Shown here: positions 9,065 to 19,062 of the stretch, piece by piece
How the letters are laid out: every line of letters begins with the position of its first letter
How positions within the stretch are numbered: the first letter of the stretch is position 1
NCBI GenBank assembly: GCA_016709725.1
Contig: JADJMG010000001.1
Coordinates: 868,001 to 932,000, forward strand
Reading direction: 5' to 3'
Source of the DNA: Bacteroidota bacterium
Lineage (GTDB): Bacteria; Bacteroidota; Bacteroidia; AKYH767-A; OLB10
Length of the DNA: 64,000 nucleotides
Translations under genes and position numbers: made by a program
The notes under the pieces: model-generated
Seen by the model: only the letters and a program-made list of their open reading frames with translations
The model's database searches: none
What the model was told of the DNA's origin: nothing

Positions 9065-9976
9065 TTATTTAAAAGTTTTTATTTCAACGACACTTTTCTC
9101 TCCAATCTCCATACTCACCCTTCCTCCCATCACGAGTGGCTGATTGTTTTGGATATGTCCAGCTGGAAAATTCATGCACACTGGAAAAGTATATTCACGC
9201 ACGGCTTCCGAAATAATTTCTTCAGCGGTTTTTCCAAATGGAATCGCATTATCGCGCATATCACTCATACCACCGACGATGAGACCACAAAGTCCATCCA
9301 ATTTTCCCGAACGTTTTAGTTGCATCATCATACGATCGATGTGATAGAGGTACTCATCCAAATCTTCGATGAATAATATTTTACCTCTGGTGTCGATATC
9401 GGATGCAGAACCAGACAAAGCATACAGTAAAGAAAGATTTCCGCCCACTAAAATTCCTTCTTCTTTGCCTTTTCTATTCCTTGATGAATTTTCAATTGAA
9501 TAACTGAGCTCCTGACCCGTTAGTAGCTTTCTCAAATTCTCGAGTGCATCGGGCGTACAACGATCGCCGCCCATACTAAACACCATGGTAGCATGAATAC
9601 TTGGAATCTGAAATTGTTGGTGCAGGTGATTATGAAAAACAGTTAGATCACTAAAACCGATTATCCATTTTGGCTTTTGTGCGAAGAGATTAAAATTGAG
9701 TTGGTCGATGATTCGCATACAACCATAACCACCTCGTGCGCTGATGATGGCATCAACAGAAGGATCATCCATCAACTCTTGCATATCGGCAGTACGTTGT
9801 GCATCACTCCCCGAAAACTGATTTTCGGCAGCATATAAATTCTTCGCCGTTTTAACTTTAAAACCCCAACTCTCCATTAAAGAAATTCCAGGAGCCAACT
9901 CCTCCGGACTTACTTTTCGTGCAGGGGCACAAATTCCAATGGTACTTCCGGGAACTAAATAGGGAGGGATTTTCAT
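9065..9976 (-). CDS. Muramoyltetrapeptide LD-carboxypeptidase (peptidase S66, LdcA-like)
   Basis: The start was set at the ATG at 9974-9976 (MKIPPYLVPGSTIGICAPAR). The longer frame upstream only translates the tandem repeat at 10027-10075 (as NPPIHQSTNPPIHQ). The 303 residues match S66 length. The catalytic triad is recognisable: nucleophile Ser109 in IGFSDLT, Glu204 in LFIEDLDEYLYHIDR and His274 in NFPAGHIQNN. The enzyme removes the terminal D-Ala from the tetrapeptide of murein and acts in peptidoglycan recycling in the cytoplasm. The gene is monocistronic. Confidence 0.9.
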   Translation of the reverse strand: MKIPPYLVPGSTIGICAPARKVSPEELAPGISLMESWGFKVKTAKNLYAAENQFSGSDAQRTADMQELMDDPSVDAIISARGGYGCMRIIDQLNFNLFAQKPKWIIGFSDLTVFHNHLHQQFQIPSIHATMVFSMGGDRCTPDALENLRKLLTGQELSYSIENSSRNRKGKEEGILVGGNLSLLYALSGSASDIDTRGKILFIEDLDEYLYHIDRMMMQLKRSGKLDGLCGLIVGGMSDMRDNAIPFGKTAEEIISEAVREYTFPVCMNFPAGHIQNNQPLVMGGRVSMEIGEKSVVEIKTFK

Positions 9977-10026
9977 AATTACGCAAAGATAGGTAGCCGC
10001 ATTTAATTTACGACACGCATTTGGCA

Positions 10027-10075
10027 ATTGGTGGATTGGTGGATTGGTGGATTGGTGGATTGGTGGATTGGTGAT
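10027..10075. repeat. 8-bp tandem array ATTGGTGG
   Basis: Six consecutive copies of ATTGGTGG (last copy ATTGGTGA) lie just upstream of the LD-carboxypeptidase start. Arrays of the close variant GTTGGTGA occur at 31101-31164 and 46991-47030. Confidence 0.85.
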
Positions 10076-10170
10076 TTCGTAGTGCGAAATTACACTCCAA
10101 TTCACATTACGCTATTTATCTTTATCTACTTGGATGGGATTTCCGGTTCGATAATTAATTTTAAAATTAT

Positions 10171-11139
10171 TCAAAAGAGGTATTGGATTTGAAAGCAGAG
10201 CCACTCCAATCCAGACCTATACCTCCTTCCTGAACCCAAATCTGGAGTCATAGTATTCCCTTTAATTGTAAATTTTGGTGCAATTTGACCAAAAAAATAA
10301 AAATCTAATCCTTCTCTTTTCAGTTCATAAAATCCCATCTTAGTTGCTTTGAGTAGAAAATTACCATCGTGAACCGCATAAACCGATTTGTTATCCAATA
10401 GCACATTTTTCTCCTTTTCTTCACTCCAAATCATCACTCTAATTTTATCAGTATGAATTGAGTCAATATAAATTGATGTAGTATCTGGAGAATTATTTTT
10501 AAATTGATTGAAATCGTAATAAATACCTGGCTTAAAATTTTCCGTAATGTAAATTGGGGTTTTCATCTTTCTAAGCTGTCAAGAATTTGCAATTCATTAA
10601 AAGTATAAGAAGTTCCATTTTTCGCATGAAGATTGTCGTACTTTTTTAATTCAACAGCCACTTCGCATAAATGTTCACTAACCGATTTTAGCAGTTTTTT
10701 TGTCAAGTCCGTTGACGACTTCATTCGGTATACACTATCAATAGAATATAATTCTTCGTATTTATTCTCTTCGAATTTTTTAAATATTCGCATAGATAAT
10801 TTAAAACTAACAACATCCCTACATTTCTTCTGCCTTCTCACTTAAACTAAAATCATAAAAAATGATAGAAATTTCATTTTCGGTAGTTAGACTAACCTCC
10901 TTACTCTGAAAAACCGTGATAAACCTTCAATAAAATCACCTTTAAAATTAACTTTTGAATTATCATTAAACCAACCTGTTAAAACAAATCCCAACTCTTT
11001 TTCGTTAAACGACGATCAATTCCATTTACTTTAGTGAAAGGAGAAATACCCTTTGCACATTTATTTGAAAGTACAAAAGTAGATTCTTGCGCTTGAGAAA
11101 TAGTTGCATTGAAAAAATAAAAATAGCAATCAAATACAT
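10171..11139 (-). pseudogene. Broken gene for a secreted hypothetical protein
   Basis: Several partial frames line up into one protein. An ATG at 11137-11139 gives MYLIAIFIF, and after a shift the text continues FNATISQAQESTFVLSN, a signal peptide with an SQA|Q cleavage site. A second shift near 10998-11003 leads to KELGFVLTGWFNDNSKVNF, then KEVSLTTENEISIIF and YDFSLSEKAEEM. After another shift it continues RDVVSFKLSMRIFKKFEEN to a TGA at 10563-10565, which overlaps by ATGA a 131-residue frame (MKTPIYITENFKPGIYYDF) ending at 10171. The last two pieces could be an intact two-gene unit with a GTG start at 10841; I favour one damaged locus. The family is not recognised. At least four shifts in 1 kb is denser than elsewhere in the window, so true decay is possible. 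Confidence 0.5.
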
Positions 11140-11224
11140 TTAAGCGGAAGTGGGGGGTTTTCAGCCCTAATTTGTTTTCTTTGAAGCCAGTTTAAGAATC
11201 ACTTGGGAAAGTTTTAACAAAATA

Positions 11225-11635
11225 TTAATGTATCAATAGGTTATGACCCCTTTTTTCGGTTGCATATGAACAACCATTATTAAACTGATAACTTGTAATA
11301 GAAATTGAACCTTCTTCAAGAATTTTCCCAGCTAATTGATGAACAGTGTAAAGAAAAGGACTCCCTCCTCCACATCCTGTTTCAGAAAAATATTGAATTA
11401 CAAGAGAGTCTTTTAGCAATCGTTTCAAAGCTTTAATGAAGGGCACAACCAATTATATAATATCATGCTTTCAAATTCCTTAAGTCTCGAAATAAAGAGA
11501 ATTAGCAAAATAAACACTTGAATCCGTCGAATTGCAACTCCAATAATCTTTATTTACAACCGAAATAGGTAGGCAAGCCTGCAGCATAATCATTAAAAAT
11601 AATAAAACTTTAATACACTTAAAGTACTTGACCAT
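11225..11635 (-). pseudogene. Broken gene for a small lipoprotein
   Basis: The ATG at 11633-11635 opens MVKYFKCIKVLLFLMIMLQA followed by Cys, a lipoprotein signal with lipobox MLQA|C. The frame ends at a TAA at 11480. Text in another frame (LKEFESMILYNW) bridges the gap, and the original frame resumes with IKALKRLLKDSLVIQYFSET and runs to 11225. Two compensating single-base shifts near 11450-11485 would give a lipoprotein of about 136 residues. The family is not recognised. It is probably exported and anchored in a membrane. Confidence 0.45.
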
Positions 11636-11639
11636 ATTA

Positions 11640-11755
11640 TTAATAAAATTTAAAGCTATAACCAGATGGAGTATTTTCATACGGAGTAACGAAAAATGAA
11701 CTCAATGCGACACCAAATCCCAAAAGCTTAGGATCGTTTAACCATGCCGTTTTGA
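11640..11755 (-). pseudogene. Possible C-terminal remnant of an exported protein
   Basis: A short frame reads FKTAWLNDPKLLGFGVALSS and then a run ending in aromatic residues (FKFY) before a TAA at 11640-11642. It has no start codon: a stop lies directly upstream. The aromatic C-terminus resembles the end of an outer-membrane beta-barrel. This is a weak call, made because it sits in a stretch of other broken exported genes. Confidence 0.25.
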
Positions 11756-11812
11756 ATTAAAAGGTTCCAGTACTCAAAGATAGTTAGATTTGAATTACGC
11801 ATTCTTCGGAAA

Positions 11813-11830
11813 TCCAGATAGCTATCGCGA
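11813..11830. repeat. Degenerate copy of the 18-bp palindrome
   Basis: TCCAGATAGCTATCGCGA differs from TCCCGATAGCTATCGGGA at two positions. It lies upstream of metG. A further degenerate copy, TCCAATAGCTATCCGGA, is at 14383-14399. Confidence 0.55.
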
Positions 11831-11896
11831 ATCAAGGGGGATCAAACCATCTTCAAATCTTTTCAAATTTTCAAATCAAATCATTTTCAAATCAAT

Positions 11897-11904
11897 TACA
11901 TTTG
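11897..11904 (+). promoter_or_regulatory. Bacteroidota -7 promoter element of metG
   Basis: TACATTTG matches TAnnTTTG exactly, with the metG ATG 34 bases downstream of its last base. No good -33 TTTG is seen at the usual spacing, so this is a partial match. Confidence 0.4.
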
Positions 11905-11937
11905 CACAGAATTTACTAGACAGAAGAAAATCCCCCT

Positions 11938-13980
11938 ATGCGCTATTTAGTTACTGCCGCCTTGCCTTATGCCAATGGTCCTTTACACATCGGACATATT
12001 GCAGGATGTTATTTGCCTTCCGATATTTTTGTTCGCTATCAACGATTGATGGGTCGGGATGTGAAATACATTTGTGGTTCGGATGAGCATGGCGTGCCCA
12101 TCACGTTGCGTGCGCGTAAAGAAGGTATCACTCCCCAACAAGTGGTGGATACGTATCATGTCATGATGCGCGATAGCTTTCAGGAGTTCGGAATTTCTTT
12201 TGATATCTATCACCGTACTTCCGATAAAATTCATCATGAAACGGCGTCTGATTTTTTTACAACGCTTTACAATAAAGGTGTTTTTAAGGAAGAAGAATCG
12301 GAACAATATTTTGATGAAGAAGCGAATTTGTTTTTAGCCGATCGCTACATTACTGGAACTTGTCCGAAGTGCGCAAATCCAAATGCATACGGCGATCAGT
12401 GTGAAAAATGTGGAAGCTCATTAAGTCCGCGCGAACTCATCAACCCACACTCACAGCTCAGTGGAAAAGCTCCCGTATTGCGCAAAACGAAGCATTGGTA
12501 TTTGCCCTTAGATACGATGCAACAAGAGTGGTTGAATGAATGGTTGTTGAGTAAGGAAGATGCTTGGAAGAAAAATGTTTTTGGTCAGTGCAAGAGTTGG
12601 CTCGATCAAGGATTGCAGCCGCGTGCAGTAACGCGCGACCTCGACTGGGGTGTGCCGGTTCCATTACCTGGAAATGAAGGTAAAGTTTTATATGTGTGGT
12701 TTGATGCGCCTATCGGATATATCTCTGCAACAAAAGCATTGACTTCTCAATGGGAAGATTACTGGAAGAAAGACGATAGTAAGTTGATTCATTTTATTGG
12801 AAAAGATAATATCGTATTTCATTGTATCATTTTCCCTGCCATGTTAAAAGCACATGGTGATTACATCTTACCTGAAAATGTTCCTGCCAATGAATTTTTA
12901 AATTTAGAAGGCGATAAAATTTCTACATCCCGCAATTGGGCGGTGTGGTTGCACGAGTATTTATTGGATTTCCCAAATAAGCAAGATGTATTGCGTTATG
13001 CATTTTGTGCTACAGCTCCCGAAACCAAGGACAATGATTTCACGTGGAAAGATTTTCAAGATCGCAACAACAATGAGTTGGTTGCCGTGTTCGGAAATTT
13101 TGTGAATAGAACGTTGGTGTTGACTGCAAAATATTTTGAAAATAAAGTTCCTACAAGAGGGAAATTAGATGATGCAGAAAAAACATGTTTGGATGCACTT
13201 ACCTCTGCACCAAAATTAGTGCAAGAAAGTATTGAGCGTTATCGTTTCCGAGAAGCCTTGTCACATGTGATGGATTTAGCGAGAGCAGGAAATAAATATT
13301 TAGCCGATACAGAACCGTGGAAATTATATAAAACAGATCCAGAAAAAGTAGCGACCATTTTAAACTTAGCATTGGAAATTACCGCCACACTTTCTTATTT
13401 GTGCGAACCTTTTCTTCCATTTACCTCGAAGAAATTGCAAGCGATGTTGAATATTCAACCGAAAAATTGGACCGATGCATTTGGCAACGAAGCCTTAGTA
13501 GCAGGTCATGCACTTGGAGAAGCGTCCTTGTTGTTTGATAAAATTGAAGACGAAGAAATTACTAAACAAATTCAAAAGTTGGAAGCAACGAAAATAAATA
13601 ACGCACCTGTCGAGGAAATTTCTACAGGAGAAAAATCATTAACTCCCTTTAAGGATGTTACCACTTACGACGATTTTAGTAAGATGGATTTACGTGTGGC
13701 TACTATCATTGCAGCAGAAAAAGTAGAGAAAGCGGATAAGCTTTTAAAACTTACGTTGGATACTGGAATCGATACTCGTACTGTTGTGAGTGGCATTGCA
13801 CTTCATTTTAATGCGGATGAAATTATTGGTAAACAAGTAACCTTACTCGCTAATTTAGCTCCTCGAAAAATTAAAGGGATAGAATCGAATGGGATGATTT
13901 TAATGGCTGAAGATGCGGATGGGAAATTAGTTTTCGTGCAACCTGCTAGAGATACGAAGAACGGAAGTACGATTGCTTAA
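11938..13980 (+). CDS. metG: Methionine--tRNA ligase with C-terminal tRNA-binding domain
   Basis: A 680-residue cytoplasmic enzyme that charges tRNA-Met. The class I catalytic domain has the HIGH signature at residues 17-20 (PLHIGHIAG) and the KMSKS-equivalent KISTS near residue 330 (EGDKISTSRNW). A zinc knuckle is seen around residues 145-160 (CPKC...CEKC). The final 110 residues form an EMAP/Trbp111-type OB-fold tRNA-binding domain (MDLRVATIIAAEKVEKADKL, NLAPRKIKGIESNGMIL), so the protein is the dimerising long form. The ATG at 11938 starts at the conserved MRYLVTAALPYANG and needs no extension. Confidence 0.97.
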   Translation: MRYLVTAALPYANGPLHIGHIAGCYLPSDIFVRYQRLMGRDVKYICGSDEHGVPITLRARKEGITPQQVVDTYHVMMRDSFQEFGISFDIYHRTSDKIHHETASDFFTTLYNKGVFKEEESEQYFDEEANLFLADRYITGTCPKCANPNAYGDQCEKCGSSLSPRELINPHSQLSGKAPVLRKTKHWYLPLDTMQQEWLNEWLLSKEDAWKKNVFGQCKSWLDQGLQPRAVTRDLDWGVPVPLPGNEGKVLYVWFDAPIGYISATKALTSQWEDYWKKDDSKLIHFIGKDNIVFHCIIFPAMLKAHGDYILPENVPANEFLNLEGDKISTSRNWAVWLHEYLLDFPNKQDVLRYAFCATAPETKDNDFTWKDFQDRNNNELVAVFGNFVNRTLVLTAKYFENKVPTRGKLDDAEKTCLDALTSAPKLVQESIERYRFREALSHVMDLARAGNKYLADTEPWKLYKTDPEKVATILNLALEITATLSYLCEPFLPFTSKKLQAMLNIQPKNWTDAFGNEALVAGHALGEASLLFDKIEDEEITKQIQKLEATKINNAPVEEISTGEKSLTPFKDVTTYDDFSKMDLRVATIIAAEKVEKADKLLKLTLDTGIDTRTVVSGIALHFNADEIIGKQVTLLANLAPRKIKGIESNGMILMAEDADGKLVFVQPARDTKNGSTIA

Positions 13981-14413
13981 TTGCAATTTCGATTCTGTTG
14001 TAGAAAGTGTTAGTTATCTGGAATGAGAATTCGTTATTACAAAAGATCATCTTTTACCACGGAGGACACAGAGATTTTCACGGAGGACACAGAGATTTTA
14101 ATTAGATAAAGACCTTAGCGAACTTTGTGAAGCGCAGCCTTAGCGCCTCTGCGCCTTTGCGAGCAAATCATGAATTTTAATTTGACTATAATCTGTTTTC
14201 CACCGACCATTAAATTTTAAACGAAGTAAAATTTCTTAGTAAGGAGCGAAAACTGCAAAGTCTTTGCAGCAGCAATTTGACGCTAATTTTTCTCGCAAAG
14301 GCGCGAAGACGCAAAGTTTTACAGACGAAAATTTCCTTCAAAATAGAAGAATGCAAAGAATATTTCTCATAAAAGTAGCAATTCCAATAGCTATCCGGAT
14401 TTAAAGCATCTAA
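13981..14413. repeat. Gene-free stretch made of dispersed repeats
   Basis: 14058-14099 is an exact tandem duplication of a 21-base unit (CACGGAGGACACAGAG plus ATTTT). 14115-14165 and 14299-14322 carry GCGCCTTTGCGAG / CTCGCAAAGGCGCGAAG words. About 14170-14250 resembles segments at 41205-41290 and 42575-42660 (shared AATTTGACT...ATCTG and ATTAAATTTTAAACG/ATTCACTTTTAAACGG words). 14383-14399 is a degenerate 18-bp palindrome. No gene or terminator was identified. Confidence 0.7.
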
Positions 14414-15153
14414 TCACTTTCGAAGCAACTCAGTCTTTATCCAAGTATTCAAATCATTTAAAACTTCATGGCTGATTTGATGTTGCATCACATACTCTTT
14501 CCCGCTAATTTGAAATCCATTTTGAGTTAATTTACTTATAATATCTCTCCCATCACTAATCGGTATCACCGCATCCATCGTTCCGTGACTTATAAAAATA
14601 TGTGTGCGTTGCTTTATCGTTAGTGGAACTTGTTGTACATTGATTTCATAAGGGAGTCTACCACTTAAACAAACTATGCCCTTGAATGGATGTTGCGGAG
14701 ATGTGAGTCCCGTGCGGAGCGAAGTAATGGCTCCTTGACTAAATCCACCTAGAAAAATATTATTTGTATCTACATCGTACTTCTTGTTGATTTTCGAAAT
14801 CAACCTAATTAGCTTCTCCTTGCTTTGTTGGGCTTGTTGTAAATTTTCAATGAATTTTCCCCACCAAATTGTAAATCGTACCACATATATCCACCTCCTT
14901 CTCTTTCGAAGGGTGCTCGAACCGATACCACCAGTAAATTATGAGGCAACGACTTCGACAAACTCAATAAATCCATTTCATCGCTGCCAAAACCGTGTAA
15001 TAAAAATAATACGGGTGGATGGGCTGACGAGGGAAGAGTAGGTTCTACCACCTTATAGTTTAAAGTTTCCTGCGAATGGCAACTACTTCCTTGCAGTAAG
15101 ACCAAGAGAAAGAGGAAGGTAGAGACAAAATGAAGAAATCGTTTTCTTTGCAT
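14414..15153 (-). CDS. Exported alpha/beta hydrolase (carboxylesterase/phospholipase type), one frameshift
   Basis: Two overlapping frames form one protein. The first, from the ATG at 15151-15153, has a hydrophobic N-terminus with Cys (LVLLQGSSCHSQ), then PPVLFLLHGFGSDEMD, the oxyanion-loop HGFG. The second carries the nucleophile elbow GGFSQGAITS, then HGTMDAVIPI (catalytic Asp) and HQISHEVLND (catalytic His). The break is in the run TTTTCCCC at 14855-14862, where removing one base gives WYDLQFGGKFIENLQQA. The total is about 245 residues, matching predicted esterases of the Abhydrolase_2 group. It is probably a lipoprotein or periplasmic; the substrate is unknown. Confidence 0.8.
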
Positions 15154-15270
15154 ATTGATGCTGTTTTTTGCGATGGAATGGTAAAAATACGGAAAATGAA
15201 TAGGGAAAAGAGGATTCCATCAACAGAAAATGCTTTATAAAACATCGTTTTTGCTTAACTTCGTACTCCC

Positions 15271-16925
15271 ATGAAAAATCGAGCAGCACTTTCTATTCTC
15301 TTCTATTTTATAATGACAAATTTTCTTGTCGCCCAAAGTCTCAGCGTGAGTCCGGCTCAACTGAACTTTGGAATCAAGAATGAGTTGACTCCAGATAGTC
15401 AGCAAGTCACCATTTCTAATGCATCAGGCTACGACATAACGGTGACGGGTTACCGCTTTTATGCAAAGTATGGAAGCAATCCGTTTAGCACGAGTGCCGG
15501 AAATATTACGATTCCGGATGGCGGAAGTCAATCAATATGGATCAAATTTGAAGTTCGACACAATGTTTATCACAATAGCGAATTATTCATTTTAAATGAC
15601 GGACATAAAGGCGCATTGCGTGTTGATTTGTTAGGACAAGGAAGATACAGCAATACATATTACAGCCATACTGAAAATTTAATAGAGCAAGTATTGAAAG
15701 ATACATTACATGATGTTATTGGAAGGAATTATAATAATTTAGGATACAATACAGGTCGCGATTTCATGTTTATGCAAATCGACAATAAAAAAATTAACGG
15801 GCAGGGCGCCACACAAAATACGATTGAATGTATTTACACAGGACGACAAGCTATTGGATATATTGATCGCACCGACTGTCAAAATTTGGCAACGTATAGT
15901 TTTAACACGGAACATATTTTCCCTCAAGGATTTTTTAATTCTATAGAACCTATGCGTGCCGATTTATTTCATCTCTTCCCAACGGATGATGATGCGAACA
16001 ACAAGAGAGGTAGTTTGCCCTTTGGTGTTGTAAATAATCCAACTTGGCAAAACGGTGGAAGCAAAGTAAACTCGACAACGTTTGAACCGCGTGATGCACA
16101 CAAAGGAAAAACGGCAAGAGCGATGTTTTACTTCGTACTGCGTTATCAGAATTACAACAATTTTTTAACCACTCAAGAAGGAATTTTACGTCAATGGCAT
16201 GAGCAATTTGGAGTTGATGCCATTGAAATAAAAAGAGGAAACGATATTGCATCCCTACAAGATAATCGCAATCCGTTTATCGATTATCCTCAATTCATAG
16301 AGCGCATTACTTCAATTAGTTCCACTTCAGTAGGCAACACCAACGCATCTACAGACTCGCCAGAAGATACCATTGACTTTGGATTAATCAATGCGACGGT
16401 GGCGAATCAATATACTTTTGGCTGGCGAATGATGGGTTTGCTCCTTTCACTGCTTCTAATTTCAATTTCAATTCAGCAACTGTTTTAAATTTTATCAATG
16501 GCACAGGAGTAAATACAACGGTTCAACCTGGAGAAGCTATTCCGGTAGAAATTGTATTAGCTATGGCTGCGCCCAATCCCAACTTTGTAGGAACACTCAA
16601 CTTTAATGTTCAGGGAGCAGGATTGTTGGCTAATGTCAGTGTCCCCATACGCGCTAATTTAAGCATGACAGGAATGGGAGAAATTACTAACGCCAATGCC
16701 TATACGCTTTATCCTAATCCGGCTCAGGATATTTTATGTGTGGATGGATTAACTTCCGAAATGAAAAACATAAAAGTGATCGATGTATTGGGTAGAATTC
16801 GTCCCGTTTCAAGTACTTCACCTAATCATTGTATTTCCATTTCCGATTTACAGGAAGATGGATTTTATATTTTGCAATGGGAGGAGAATGGAGTGGTTTA
16901 TCGAAAATCTTGGATAAAAAATTAA
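15271..16925 (+). CDS. Secreted endonuclease I family nuclease with T9SS sorting domain, one frameshift
   Basis: Signal peptide MKNRAALSILFYFIMTNFLV ends at AQ|S. Residues 25-130 look like an ASPM/SPD-2/Hydin (Ig-like) domain (SVSPAQLNFGI, SIWIKFEV). The nuclease domain follows: TEHIFPQGFF with the catalytic His, DLFHLFPTDDDANNKRGSLP, and the usual endonuclease I fold motifs. The frame is lost at the TTTT run 16416-16419. Adding one T continues as TFWLANDGFAPFTASNFNF through a second Ig-like domain into a T9SS type A domain (YTLYPNPAQDILCVDG, VLGR, GFYILQW) ending at 16925. It is an extracellular DNA/RNA-degrading enzyme, likely used for nutrient scavenging. Confidence 0.85.
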
Positions 16926-17152
16926 ACACTTTATTGATTCGGTTTTAACTATACATAAACTAAAAACAGGCATCATAATGTAGACCTACGGACACTTCAG
17001 GATTATACTTGTTGATATAAATTCTATTAAATTTAAACCTTTTTAATAGGTAATAGGCATATTTGAAGAAAATGTAATACATTACCCATACGCTGGAGGA
17101 GTGAACTGAATAATAAATTTAATTTTACTTCATAACTTAAAAACTAAATGTT

Positions 17153-17566
17153 ATGAATTCAAAACTACTAGTAGCAGGATTAGTATCAGGTATTGTTGGT
17201 TTCTTATTGGGATGGGTTATTTATGGTATGTTGTTGATGGACTTTATGGCTGCACATACAACGGTGTATGCCGGACTCATGAAAGAGCCACCTTTCGTAC
17301 CAGGAATTTTTATTAGTAATTTATGCTGGGGTTTACTCTTTGCTTACATCTTTCAAAAATGGGCGAACATCAGCGATTTTGGTAGCGGATTCTCTGCTGG
17401 ACTCATCATCACTTTTCTAATGTCATTAAGTATGGATGTATTCCAATATTCATTTATGAACTTAGGTGATACAACCATGTACGCTGTGGATGTTGTAATC
17501 GGTACATTGATGGGAGGCGTAATGGCAGGAGCTGCAGGAATGGTGTTGGGAAAAGGGAAGGCGTAA
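17153..17566 (+). CDS. Small integral membrane protein of unknown function
   Basis: 137 residues with four predicted membrane helices: residues 5-27 (LLVAGLVSGIVGFLLGWVIY), about 50-68, 78-98 and 112-133 (glycine/alanine-rich, MGGVMAGAAGMVLG). It resembles small Bacteroidota membrane proteins of the DUF1761 kind, but I cannot assign it firmly. The gene is free-standing. It ends 9 bases before a strong palindrome shared with the convergent thioredoxin gene. The 227 bases upstream hold no other gene. Confidence 0.7.
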   Translation: MNSKLLVAGLVSGIVGFLLGWVIYGMLLMDFMAAHTTVYAGLMKEPPFVPGIFISNLCWGLLFAYIFQKWANISDFGSGFSAGLIITFLMSLSMDVFQYSFMNLGDTTMYAVDVVIGTLMGGVMAGAAGMVLGKGKA

Positions 17567-17575
17567 AATTTATCA

Positions 17576-17605
17576 CACAACTTGGGGTTTAAACCCCAAG
17601 TTGTG
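17576..17605. terminator. 30-bp perfect palindrome, probable bidirectional terminator
   Basis: The left arm CACAACTTGGGGTTT is the exact reverse complement of the right arm AAACCCCAAGTTGTG (15 + 15 bases, no mismatch). It lies between convergent genes ending at 17566 and 17619. There is no long T run after it in either direction, so termination efficiency is uncertain. Confidence 0.6.
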
Positions 17606-17618
17606 ATGTATGTAGATT

Positions 17619-18342
17619 CTATTTCAATTGCGACATAATGGTAGCTTCATCCGTCAAGCCCATATTTTTCCAAATCAATTTTCCATCCTTATACAATTCT
17701 AAATACGGAATACCTTGTATTTGTTTTGCTTTCATTAGGTCTGGGTTTTCATCTGAATCTAATTTAATCAATGTTAATCGACCACCCTGCTTTTCAACGA
17801 TGCTTGCTAAAATGGGAGATAATTTTTTGCAGGGTCCACACCATACCGCATGAAAATCGACGAGGACTAAAGGTTTTTCTGCAACCATCTTTAAATACGT
17901 TTCTTCGTTGATTCCTTTATTTGGGGACATTGCAGTTTCTCTAACCACTGGTTTCTCTGCGTTAGACCATGCCAACATTCCTCCGCCGAAATTGTAAACT
18001 TCACTAAAACCCATCTCTTTCATTTGTGCTGAAGCGTCGGCACTTCGACTTCCCGATTTGCAATACACCAACACTGGTTTCGATTTATCCAATTTTTCAA
18101 GACCACTTTTAAATGCCGCATCATGAATATTTAAATTCACTGCACCTTTCACATGTCCGGCAGCAAACTCTTCTGGCGTACGCACATCCAAAATGATCGC
18201 ATTACTTTTTTCGGTCATCAATTTTTCAAATTGCTCAATAGAAACTTTTTCATTTACGACTTTTGCCGTTGTTGGCTGATTGCTGACAAGCGGCAACAAG
18301 AAAAGAAAGGACCAACGTAATGCTTAATATTATTTTTTTCAT
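17619..18342 (-). CDS. Rhodanese-thioredoxin fusion lipoprotein, one frameshift
   Basis: The C-terminal part has a rhodanese domain with loop VYCKSGSRSAD (catalytic Cys) followed by a thioredoxin domain with AVWCGPCKKLSP (CGPC redox pair) and IQGIPYLELYKDGK (cis-Pro loop). Upstream, the ATG at 18340-18342 gives MKKIILSITLVLSFLVAA and then Cys, a clear lipobox (LVAA|C), but in another frame. Removing one A from the AAAA run at 18261-18264 joins them (CQQSANNGKVVNEKV). So it is probably a periplasmic or outer-membrane lipoprotein of about 240 residues that handles persulfide or thiol exchange. It is the last gene of the arsenic cluster, where a thiol-redox partner would fit. Confidence 0.8.
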
Positions 18343-18426
18343 AGATGATATCATCTTACAAAATTACGGATTTTAAATTGAATGTTTTTTATTAAATAAA
18401 GGTGATATTTATCTCTTACATCGCAT

Positions 18427-19062
18427 TTATCTAACTTTACTCTCCATCCATACCGCCAATGAACTTCCGGCTATGGGTGCTGCAATATAAATCCACAAAA
18501 ATTGTAACTCGCCCGAAACGAGAGCGGGTCCTAGGGAGCGGGCGGGGTTCATGGATGCTCCGGTGATGGGTCCTGCGAAAAGTGCTTCCAATAACACTAC
18601 AGCACCAATGGCCATTCCTGCCATGATGCCTTGCTCCCTACTACCATGCGAAACACGAAGGATGACAAACATCAAGAAAAAAGTTAATAGTATTTCCAAT
18701 ACAAATGCTTGCATGATGCTTCCAGCAGGTAATGTTCCACCCAACTGTTCATTCAGTGGAAATAATAAATGTAAGGTGAGACTTGCTAAAACTGCACCTA
18801 TACTTTGGCTTAAGACATAAGGAATAATTTGTTTCACCGGAAAAACTTTTCGCAAGGCAAATGCAATCGTTACAGCCGGATTAATATGCGCACCCGAAAC
18901 ATCTCCCAATGCATAAATCACGGCAGCGACTATGAGTCCGAAAGTAGCAGCAATTCCAGGGTGCGTAATCACACCATTCATTTCTTGATTGATGATGATG
19001 GCACCTGTGCCGCAAAACACCATCATGTACGTACCAATAGCTTCTGCGTAATATTTCTTCAT
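18427..19062 (-). CDS. Aquaglyceroporin (MIP family), arsenic-cluster type
   Basis: 211 residues with six membrane helices and two NPA boxes: GAHINPAVTIAF (first half) and GASMNPARSLGP (second half), which define a MIP channel. The start codon overlaps the stop of arsC by ATGA (19059-19062), so the two are translationally coupled. Established knowledge: in Sinorhizobium meliloti an ars-operon aquaglyceroporin (AqpS) lets arsenite, made by ArsC, leave the cell down its gradient. The same pairing is seen here. No ArsB or Acr3 pump is present in the window, which supports that role. Confidence 0.88.
   Translation of the reverse strand: MKKYYAEAIGTYMMVFCGTGAIIINQEMNGVITHPGIAATFGLIVAAVIYALGDVSGAHINPAVTIAFALRKVFPVKQIIPYVLSQSIGAVLASLTLHLLFPLNEQLGGTLPAGSIMQAFVLEILLTFFLMFVILRVSHGSREQGIMAGMAIGAVVLLEALFAGPITGASMNPARSLGPALVSGELQFLWIYIAAPIAGSSLAVWMESKVR

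Noticed and set aside
11790..12086. Plus-strand frame containing GNPDSYRESRG upstream of and overlapping metG
   Set aside because: It is the palindrome read in a chance frame and overlaps the well-supported metG start out of frame. No start signal or homologous domain.
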